The notes beneath the pieces are model-generated. The model was not told the DNA's origin. It made no database searches and saw nothing but the letters and a program-made list of their open reading frames with translations. Source: Thermoflexales bacterium (GTDB taxonomy: Bacteria; Chloroflexota; Anaerolineae; B4-G1; SLSP01). From it: a stretch of DNA of 5,028 nucleotides. The DNA is taken from the NCBI GenBank assembly GCA_007130345.1, contig SLSP01000196.1, positions 1 through 5,028 of the forward strand, written 5' to 3'. Both the position numbers and the translations under genes were made by a program. Within the stretch, counting starts at the first letter, position 1. Each line of letters begins with the position of its first letter. Positions 1-5,028 of this stretch are shown here, piece by piece.

Positions 1-255
1 CGTGGGAGGGGGCGGCTCTTCGGGGGGCGGCGCGGGCGGCGAAGTCGATGTGGGCGTGGGCGTCTCCGTCGGATACAGGGGGGCCGGCGTGGGTGTCGGG
101 GTCGGCGTGAGGGTATCGCCGGGCGGGAGCGGCGTGGGTGTTGGCGTGGGCGTCTCGGTGTCCAACGGGATGGGCGTGGGCGTCGGCGTTAAGGTGGGCG
201 TGGGACTGAGAGTCGGCGTGGGCGTGTCGGTATCCTCCGGCGTGGGCGTGGGCGT
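1..255 (-). repeat. Low-complexity Thr-Pro-rich repeat region encoding the PBP C-terminal tail
   Basis: From residue 1052 to the window edge (85 residues) the protein is almost entirely Thr and Pro. TPTPTP blocks are broken by acidic or hydrophobic interruptions (EDTDT, IPLDTET, PPGDTL, LYPTET) and turn into proline/glutamate-rich sequence at the end. On the plus strand this appears as imperfect GTGGGC/GGCGTG repeats. Such tails are taken to be disordered, wall-spanning and possibly glycosylated linkers on the outer face. The true end lies outside the window, so a further domain beyond it cannot be excluded. Confidence 0.9.
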
Positions 256-3200
256 CGGCTCCGGCACGGTCACGATGACGCGGGCCTCGAAGCGCGCGCC
301 GCGCTGGTTGGTGCCGAGCAGGCGGATGGTATACGTTCCCGGCGGCATATCCGCCGGAATCTCCCAGACGCCTATCCGGCCATCGGTCACGGGGATGTGG
401 TGCGGCCCGCTGATGCGCCCCCACCCCTCGGGATTGGCGCTGACGCCGAACTCGAGGATGTACTCCTCGAAGTCGGGCATCTCCACCGTCCCCAAAATCT
501 CGACCAGGCCGAAGACCTCGTCGCCGGTTTGCGGGCGCGAGATGATGAGCGTGGGCGCGCCTTCCTCGCCGGTGCAGTACGTCGGCGGCGCGATGTCCCA
601 CTGGTGCTCCTCGGCCCACTCGCGCAGCCACTTGCGCCCACCGGGATCGCGCACGTTGTCCAAAACCAACATCCGCTTGATCTCAATGTGCAGTCGGCAA
701 TCTTCGTTGGCGCGCAGCCCGCTGGCCGCGTCGATTTCGATCTCCTGGAACCAATCGCGCTCGGATGACGGCGGCAGAACGTCCAGCGAGAAAATCTCCG
801 CGCGGGTCTCCGGGCAGTACGTCGCCGGTTCTGCGCCAGAGAAGGCGCACACTGGCCGCTCCACGATCCCCGCCGGGCGCGGGAAGTTCTGTACCGGCAG
901 GCCCTCGTGCGCCCGGCGCATAAAGGCGTTCCAAATCGGCCCGGCCCCCGATGAGCCGAGCACGCCCTGCATCGGCGTGTTGTCGTTATTCCCCACCCAG
1001 ACGCCCACAGCAATGTCGGGGGTGTAGCCCACCGTCCAGGCGTCGCGAGTGTCGTTGGTGCTGCCGGTCTTGGCCGCGGCCGGCCGGCCCGGCAATTCCA
1101 TCACGCTCGGACAGGCGAAGACCTCGCACCGCGCGCGGGTATCGGCGAGAATGTGCGTGAGCAGATAGGCCAACTCGATGTTGACCACCTGCTCGCCCCG
1201 GCGCGCGCGGTTATCCGTGCCGGGCAGCACGTTCCCATTCGAGTCCTCAATCCAAAGGATGGGCGTCGGGGCCATGTACAGTCCGCCGTTGGCGAAGGTG
1301 GCATACGCGCTGGTCAATTCCAGCGGCTTCATCTCGCCGCCGCCCAGGGTGAGGGCCAACCCGTACTGGGGCCGATGCTCGTGGGGATAGTCGGGACATT
1401 CAAGCTGAGGCGAGACGATGGACGTCGCGCCGAGCCGGTCGGCCATCTCCAGCAGCCCATCGACGCCGACGTACTCCAGGGCCTTGACGGCAGGGATGTT
1501 AAGCGAATTCGCCAGGGAGTCGCGCACGGACATCGGGCCACGGAATCTACGGTCGAAGTTGCGCGGCTCGTAGACGTTGCCGGCCGTGTCGGTATACGTG
1601 ACCGGCGTATCCCACACGATGGTGGCGGGCGTCCAGTTCTGCTCAAACGCGGTGAGGAAGGTGAGCGGTTTGATGGCCGAACCCGGCTGGCGACAGCGTT
1701 GCGTGACGTTCACCTGCCCGCCGATCTCGACATTGTAGAAGTCAACGCTGCCCACCATCGCCAGGATGTGGCCGCTGGACGGCTCGATGGCGGTCAGCGC
1801 GCCGTTGGTGGCGTGGCGGCCGGCCAACGCGGCCACGCCCCGCGCGACCTCCTCTTCGGCGATCTGCTGCATCCGCCGATCCAGCGTGGTATAGATGCGC
1901 AGCCCGTTGCCGGTATAGAGCGCCTCGCGGCCCAATTCCTTCTCCACCCACTGCTGCACGTAAACCACGAAGTGCGGCGCGGGGATGCGGTCGGTGTAGG
2001 TGGGGATGAAGTCGTGGGTTTCCATCTCGGCGGCGGCGGCATCGGCCTGCTCCTGCGTGATGTAGCCATCTTCCACCATCAGCCGGAGCACAACCTTGTG
2101 GCGGCGCAGCGCGAGATCGCGTCCGCCGCCGAAGGGGTTGTAGGTGGCGGGCGATTGGGGAATCCCGGCCAGGAACGACGCCTGCGCCAGGTTGAGGTCG
2201 GCGGCGGTTATGCCAAAGTAGGTGCGGGCTGCCGCGTCGATGCCGTAGGCCAGATTGCCGTAGTTGTTGTTGTTGAGATACACTTCCATAATCTCGTCTT
2301 TGCTATAGCGGCGCTCCAATTCCGCCGCCAGAATGATCTCCTGGACTTTGCGGCTGACCGTAGGATCGGTATTCTCCAGGAGGATGTTGCGGGCCACCTG
2401 CTGCGTGACCGTGCTGGCCCCGGAGACGATCTCCCGCTCCTGGATAGCGTAATAGACGGCGCGGGCGATGGCGAAGGGGTCGAAGCCCACGTGAGCATAG
2501 AAGTTGCGATCCTCCGTGGCGACGGTAGCCCACAGCAGCTCTGGCGCGATGCGGCCGAGAGGAACGTAAGTCCGGCGTCCGGCGGTGGGGTCGATGATCT
2601 CGTGCAGCAGTCGCCCGTCGCGGTCGAAGATCTGACTGCTGGCGAAGGTCGGCTCGCGGGCGCGCAGCTCTTCGGGGGGCGGCAGTTGCGCCGCGATGAC
2701 GACATATCCCACGACGGCCCCGACTATCGCCAGGAAGAAGACGCTCACGCCAACCAGGGTGATGGAGAGCAGCCAACTCGCCCATTTGCCGATGCGTTGC
2801 GAGGTCTCACCCTCGGCGTCGCCGGCCGGCGGGGATGCGGGCGCGGCCGGTGGCGGGGGCGGCGGCGGAGAAGGAGGAGGGGACATCTGCATCGTCGGCC
2901 CATAATCATATCCAGGATGCGTGACAACCTGGCGGGTCGGTTCGGCAGATAACGGCGCGGGATTGGCCGGATCGCCCACAGAACTGTACGGGCGAATGGG
3001 CGGCGGGCCATAAGGATCGACGGTGCGAATGGCCCGCGTGTCCGAATGTGACGCGGGCGGATGCGTGGGGATGCGGCGCGTCGGATCGGCCGGCGGCGGA
3101 GATTCCGGCACGGGAGGCCGCTGTTGCGGAGGTGCCGCCGGCAATCGCCGGGTCGGTTCGGCGGGCGGCGGAGATTCCGGCACCGACGGTTGCTGTGACG

Positions 3201-3408
3201 GAGAAACTGTCGGCAGTCGCCGGGTCGGTTGGGAGGGGGCCGGGCGGCGTTGCGCGCCATCGGTAGGGCGGAGGGTGGCGGGGCGCAGCGGCGGGGCCCC
3301 GTCCAGGCGGCGCGTGGGCGGCGCAGCTTCCGCTGACGAGTTGGCGCGCGATTCGGAGTCTGCCGCGGGTTGCGGCGGGCGTTGGGAATCCTTATCTTCA
3401 GGTGTCAT
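1..3408 (-). CDS. Bifunctional class A penicillin-binding protein (GT51 transglycosylase/transpeptidase, PBP1a-like), 3' end outside window
   Basis: Open from ATG at 3408 to the window edge: 1136 residues without a stop, against roughly 650-900 for typical family members. It polymerises lipid II and cross-links peptidoglycan on the outer face of the membrane. Order: proline-rich cytoplasmic head 1-208; membrane anchor about 212-240; GT51 about 250-440, with catalytic Glu299 in TEDRNFYAH, the SGASTVTQQ motif (329-337) and second Glu357 in RKVQE; transpeptidase about 533-830, with nucleophile Ser577 in PGSAIKP, SLN (Ser635-Asn637) and KTG (780-782). All hallmark residues are present, so both activities should be intact. 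After this come a cysteine-bearing linker, a beta-rich domain (about 951-1049) and a Thr-Pro tail from 1052 on. AGGGAG five bases before the ATG supports the start. The gene is last of the four same-strand genes. A symbol such as ponA or mrcA could be applied by family but not by proven orthology. Confidence 0.95.
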   Translation of the reverse strand, partial: MTPEDKDSQRPPQPAADSESRANSSAEAAPPTRRLDGAPPLRPATLRPTDGAQRRPAPSQPTRRLPTVSPSQQPSVPESPPPAEPTRRLPAAPPQQRPPVPESPPPADPTRRIPTHPPASHSDTRAIRTVDPYGPPPIRPYSSVGDPANPAPLSAEPTRQVVTHPGYDYGPTMQMSPPPSPPPPPPPAAPASPPAGDAEGETSQRIGKWASWLLSITLVGVSVFFLAIVGAVVGYVVIAAQLPPPEELRAREPTFASSQIFDRDGRLLHEIIDPTAGRRTYVPLGRIAPELLWATVATEDRNFYAHVGFDPFAIARAVYYAIQEREIVSGASTVTQQVARNILLENTDPTVSRKVQEIILAAELERRYSKDEIMEVYLNNNNYGNLAYGIDAAARTYFGITAADLNLAQASFLAGIPQSPATYNPFGGGRDLALRRHKVVLRLMVEDGYITQEQADAAAAEMETHDFIPTYTDRIPAPHFVVYVQQWVEKELGREALYTGNGLRIYTTLDRRMQQIAEEEVARGVAALAGRHATNGALTAIEPSSGHILAMVGSVDFYNVEIGGQVNVTQRCRQPGSAIKPLTFLTAFEQNWTPATIVWDTPVTYTDTAGNVYEPRNFDRRFRGPMSVRDSLANSLNIPAVKALEYVGVDGLLEMADRLGATSIVSPQLECPDYPHEHRPQYGLALTLGGGEMKPLELTSAYATFANGGLYMAPTPILWIEDSNGNVLPGTDNRARRGEQVVNIELAYLLTHILADTRARCEVFACPSVMELPGRPAAAKTGSTNDTRDAWTVGYTPDIAVGVWVGNNDNTPMQGVLGSSGAGPIWNAFMRRAHEGLPVQNFPRPAGIVERPVCAFSGAEPATYCPETRAEIFSLDVLPPSSERDWFQEIEIDAASGLRANEDCRLHIEIKRMLVLDNVRDPGGRKWLREWAEEHQWDIAPPTYCTGEEGAPTLIISRPQTGDEVFGLVEILGTVEMPDFEEYILEFGVSANPEGWGRISGPHHIPVTDGRIGVWEIPADMPPGTYTIRLLGTNQRGARFEARVIVTVPEPTPTPTPEDTDTPTPTLSPTPTLTPTPTPIPLDTETPTPTPTPLPPGDTLTPTPTPTPAPLYPTETPTPTSTSPPAPPPEEPPPPT
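3082..3225 (-). repeat. Two tandem 72-bp in-frame repeats (24-residue units) in the PBP cytoplasmic head
   Basis: Residues 62-85 and 86-109 are two adjacent 24-residue copies. Each begins TRRLP and ends with VPESPPPA(E/D)P, and the DNA of the shared parts is nearly identical. A third unit starts at Thr110 (TRRIPT) but then diverges. The repeat keeps frame and spaces the TRR motifs at exactly 24 residues, consistent with expansion by duplication. Confidence 0.85.
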
Positions 3409-3413
3409 AATCA

Positions 3414-3419
3414 CTCCCT
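3414..3419 (-). promoter_or_regulatory. Ribosome binding site for the penicillin-binding protein gene
   Basis: AGGGAG on the minus strand lies 5 bases before the ATG at 3408, within the 18-base gap after the MaoC-like gene. It fixes the start of the long proline-rich N-terminal head, which might otherwise be taken for a mis-called extension. Confidence 0.65.
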
Positions 3420-3426
3420 GACGATC

Positions 3427-3906
3427 TTACATCGTCGCGTTAAGTTGCAGCGATTGTCCATTGCGGCTGCGAATCAGCAGCGTCCAGCGGCCATCTTGCA
3501 CCGTTTCGTTATGTTGGTTGAACACCGTGACCTTGATAATCACCAGGCCGCTCTCCTGTTCGGGCAGGCGGCGCTTGTTGACCACCTCCATCCGCGCGTG
3601 GACGGCGTCGTTGATACGGATAGGCGCGCGGTATTTCCAATTCAGGTCTACGAACGCCTCAATCGTGCCGCGCAAGTAGCCGGAACTGTAGGCCAGCCCC
3701 GTGGCAATGGATAGAATCAGCGCGCCCTGAGCAATCCGCCCACCAAACGCGGTACACGCCGCATACGTCTCATCGAGATGGAGCGGGTGATTATCACCCG
3801 TCATCACCGCGAACTGATCGATGTCGGCGGCGGTAATCACGCGCGCGGGCGTCTCCGCGCAATACCCCGGCTCCAAATCCTCGAAAAACATTCCCGTTTT
3901 CGTCAT
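3427..3906 (-). CDS. MaoC-like (R)-specific enoyl-CoA/acyl hydratase
   Basis: 159 residues, ATG at 3906 to TAA at 3429-3427, a normal length for single-hotdog MaoC/PhaJ proteins. The family hydrates or dehydrates (R)-3-hydroxyacyl thioesters (CoA or ACP linked) in the cytoplasm as homodimers. The hydratase-2 motif is clear: ITAADIDQFAVMTGD then NHPLHLDETYA, with catalytic Asp38 and His43 at the same five-residue spacing as in PhaJ. FGGRIAQGALI (54-64) follows, the usual FG.(R/T)IAHG-type hotdog-helix segment with Gln in place of the common His. The C-terminal half (DLNWKYRAPIRINDAV, later VIIKVTVFNQ) has the expected beta-strand pattern. It starts 16 bases after the HNH-like gene and ends 18 bases before the cell-wall synthase. 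Neither neighbour explains its substrate, so no pathway can be assigned: fatty-acid, polyhydroxyalkanoate or branched acyl metabolism are all possible. Family assignment is secure; specificity is unknown. Confidence 0.93.
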   Translation of the reverse strand: MTKTGMFFEDLEPGYCAETPARVITAADIDQFAVMTGDNHPLHLDETYAACTAFGGRIAQGALILSIATGLAYSSGYLRGTIEAFVDLNWKYRAPIRINDAVHARMEVVNKRRLPEQESGLVIIKVTVFNQHNETVQDGRWTLLIRSRNGQSLQLNATM

Positions 3907-3919
3907 ACGTGCTCTTTAG

Positions 3920-3924
3920 CTCCT
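3920..3924 (-). promoter_or_regulatory. Ribosome binding site for the MaoC-like gene
   Basis: AGGAG overlaps the TAG stop of the upstream gene (reading TAGGAG) and sits 13 bases before the ATG at 3906, slightly farther than usual. A weaker AAGAG lies closer to the ATG. The next in-frame ATG, five codons in, has no better site. Confidence 0.5.
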
Positions 3925-4525
3925 ATGGTTCACTTCTTTCTGCGATATCGCGCATCACGGCACGCGCAATCAACGGCGCGACTTTCTGAAGGCCCGCGAG
4001 GGGGAGGTAGCCATCCAGATAAAGCTGATACCACTGCTGTCGCACGCGAATAATGCGCTCATCGTGATCGAGATGTAGGCGAGTCAATGTAAACTGCGCC
4101 CGGTCTCGCTGGGCCGGCGGCACTTTATCGGTCAGGCATAATTGCAAGGAAGGCAAAATGATTTCAAACCAATCCTCTTGCACTTCAAAGGGATCCAGCA
4201 CTGCCGCATCCAGGTCGCCCTTGCTGCTGTTGATCCAACCCATCACAAAGCGGTAATTGCTCCATTCGTAAGCCAGATCGGGATGATGGTTACAGCTCAA
4301 ATAATGATCCACGGTTCCTTCGGTCGTCAGCATAACCGTGTACGCGCATAAGTTGTCAAAGCCCTCGGCCAGCGCGCCTCTGAAGTCGCTCCAATAATCG
4401 CGCGGGCGCGTCCCTTGAGGCAAATTACCGGCCTGATCCAGATGGTCTCTGAGCCAGGCCCGCCCCGGTTGCCGGGCGCGGCGGTCGAAATCTCTCGGTT
4501 CTGGTTGCGGATTGAAGTGTTTCAC
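3923..4525 (-). CDS. Degenerate HNH-fold nuclease-like protein (putative PtuB-like partner of the ATPase)
   Basis: 200 residues, from GTG at 4525-4523 to TAG at 3925-3923. The GTG overlaps the ATPase TGA (GTGA), and AGGAG lies 9 bases upstream, so this start is well supported. The N-terminus is polar and carries an ARQPGRAWL segment. A helical stretch leads into LCAYT (60-63), then TVDHY (Asp73-His74), EWSNYRF (Asn90) and INSSKGD (Asn99, Lys102). This order and spacing match an HNH beta-beta-alpha-metal core: the DH pair, the middle Asn and the terminal N..K. It is followed by VLDPF (109-113) and a helical region with two conserved-looking arginines (HDERIIRVRQQW). Of the CxxC-type zinc ligands usual in HNH proteins, only Cys60 is obvious; the partner position is Thr63 and no CxxC precedes Asn99. 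No signal peptide or membrane segment is visible. Together with the ATPase this resembles Septu PtuAB or similar pairs. The HNH reading is by eye, and an inactive or repurposed fold is possible. Confidence 0.72.
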   Translation of the reverse strand: MKHFNPQPEPRDFDRRARQPGRAWLRDHLDQAGNLPQGTRPRDYWSDFRGALAEGFDNLCAYTVMLTTEGTVDHYLSCNHHPDLAYEWSNYRFVMGWINSSKGDLDAAVLDPFEVQEDWFEIILPSLQLCLTDKVPPAQRDRAQFTLTRLHLDHDERIIRVRQQWYQLYLDGYLPLAGLQKVAPLIARAVMRDIAERSEP

Positions 4526-5028
4526 ACAGACTCTCTCCTGGAAAGGCCGGGAATACGCTCCATAGTCACCAACCAGCGCGGCCAGAAAGGATCATGATCC
4601 GGCAAGACGGCACGCAACGCGGCGTGGATGTCTTCCTCGGTGCGCAAGCTGTCCGGGTAACTGCTCATAGCGGCTTGGCGCATCCAAGACTCAGCGGCCT
4701 CGATAGCCATTTCGGCCTCTTTTGAGCGGGCCTGCTGAAGTCCAAAAGTCTCCGAGGTGAGCCAGTTGACAATATCGCCCTGCTTGCTCCAGGGAGCCGC
4801 GGAAAATTGCACGGATTGCTGCCTGTCCAATTCAAACAGGAACAGCCGATCCCGTCGGGGATCAAAATGCGGTTCGACCGAGGCTAACACCAGCGGCGCG
4901 TGGGTTGTGACCAGCCATTGAATGTCCAGCGCGGTTTCCAAGTCCTCTTGAATAGCGAGCAGGGCCGGAAATATCGCCCGCTGCCATTGTGGATGCAAGT
5001 GCGCTTCGATTTCGTCAATCAGGATGAC
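4522..5028 (-). CDS. ABC/AAA_21-type ATPase, C-terminal fragment (5' end outside window); possible PtuA-like defence ATPase
   Basis: The frame is open from the window edge to a TGA at 4524-4522, giving 168 visible residues. The fragment opens with VILIDEIEAHLHPQWQR. This is a Walker B motif (ILIDE, with the catalytic Glu at fragment residue 6) running into the HLHPxWQ stretch typical of SMC/RecF/OLD-like AAA_21 ATPases. About 35 residues later comes LVTTHAPLVLAS, the switch-histidine (H-loop) motif with His43. The remaining ~120 residues are a charged, helix-rich tail ending in DHDPFWPRWLV. Walker A and the signature motif must lie upstream of the window. The TTG at 4998 is an internal Leu codon, not a start, because the Walker B strand is encoded before it. 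The family couples ATP-driven dimerisation to DNA sensing or to a partner effector. The stop overlaps the start of the HNH-like gene, suggesting a two-protein system. The ATPase class is sure; the defence role is inferred from the neighbour. Confidence 0.88.
   Translation of the reverse strand, partial: VILIDEIEAHLHPQWQRAIFPALLAIQEDLETALDIQWLVTTHAPLVLASVEPHFDPRRDRLFLFELDRQQSVQFSAAPWSKQGDIVNWLTSETFGLQQARSKEAEMAIEAAESWMRQAAMSSYPDSLRTEEDIHAALRAVLPDHDPFWPRWLVTMERIPGLSRRESV
4535..4539 (-). promoter_or_regulatory. Ribosome binding site for the HNH-like gene
   Basis: AGGAG on the minus strand lies 9 bases before the GTG at 4525. It sits inside the last codons of the ATPase and supports GTG as a true start with translational coupling through the GTGA overlap. 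Confidence 0.7.

Noticed and set aside
48..258. GTGGGCGTC-type repeats considered as a CRISPR array or regulatory repeat
   Set aside because: The repeats are short, imperfect, without unique spacers of constant length, and keep the reading frame of a Thr-Pro coding tail.
2..1027. 341-codon plus-strand frame with Gly-Val repeats
   Set aside because: The GVGVGV stretch is the antisense reading of the Thr-Pro codons of the PBP tail. There is no plausible start context or domain.
1069..1093. GC-rich self-complementary stretch (GGCCGCGGCCGGCCGGCCC) considered as a terminator hairpin
   Set aside because: It lies inside the PBP just upstream in coding sense of the KTG codons, encodes GRPAAA, and has no following T-run.
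1153..2952. 600-codon open frame on the plus strand
   Set aside because: It is in exact codon register opposite the PBP, so it is interrupted only where the PBP uses TTA, CTA or TCA, which are rare in this GC-rich gene; its stop is opposite a TTA Leu codon. The translation has no recognisable domain, while the opposite strand has every PBP catalytic motif.
2745..3260. Arg-rich minus-strand open frame overlapping the PBP head
   Set aside because: It is an out-of-frame reading of the Pro-rich repeat segment. The frame continuous with the membrane anchor and GT51 domain is the one starting at 3408.
3409..3426. Possible promoter or terminator between the MaoC-like gene and the PBP
   Set aside because: Only 18 bases, fully taken up by a Shine-Dalgarno-like AGGGAG and spacer; no hairpin or -35/-10 pair fits.

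Overview
The window is high-GC bacterial DNA in which every supportable gene lies on the minus strand, so transcription runs from position 5028 toward 1. The best guess at the source is a member of the Chloroflexota (Anaerolineae-like). This rests on a class A penicillin-binding protein with a beta-type add-on domain followed by a long Thr-Pro tail, an architecture I associate with that phylum. It is a style argument, not proof.

In transcription order there are four closely packed genes. (1) At 5028-4522 is the C-terminal part of an ABC/AAA_21-type ATPase, entering the window at its Walker B motif. (2) At 4525-3923 is a 200-residue protein that I read as a degenerate HNH-fold nuclease; its GTG start overlaps the ATPase stop. 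(3) At 3906-3427 is a complete MaoC-like (R)-hydratase of 159 residues. (4) At 3408-1 is a very large bifunctional peptidoglycan synthase (GT51 plus transpeptidase), at least 1136 residues long, whose 3' end is cut by the window edge. The gaps are a 4-base overlap, 16 bases and 18 bases. Each downstream gene has a Shine-Dalgarno-like sequence and no terminator is visible, so one transcript could cover all four.

Functionally there are two parts. The ATPase/HNH-like pair has the architecture of Septu-type (PtuA/PtuB) anti-phage modules and related ATPase-nuclease pairs. It is visibly less GC-rich than the synthase gene, which fits an accessory origin. The MaoC enzyme and the cell-wall synthase look like resident metabolic and envelope genes. 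The synthase has an unusual 208-residue proline-rich cytoplasmic head with six TRx[L/I/V] motifs, a single membrane anchor, a catalytic ectodomain with all hallmark residues, eight cysteines, a beta-type domain and a disordered Thr-Pro tail.

No RNA genes, CRISPR arrays, insertion sequences or convincing promoters or terminators were seen. No gene-free stretch exceeds 20 bases.
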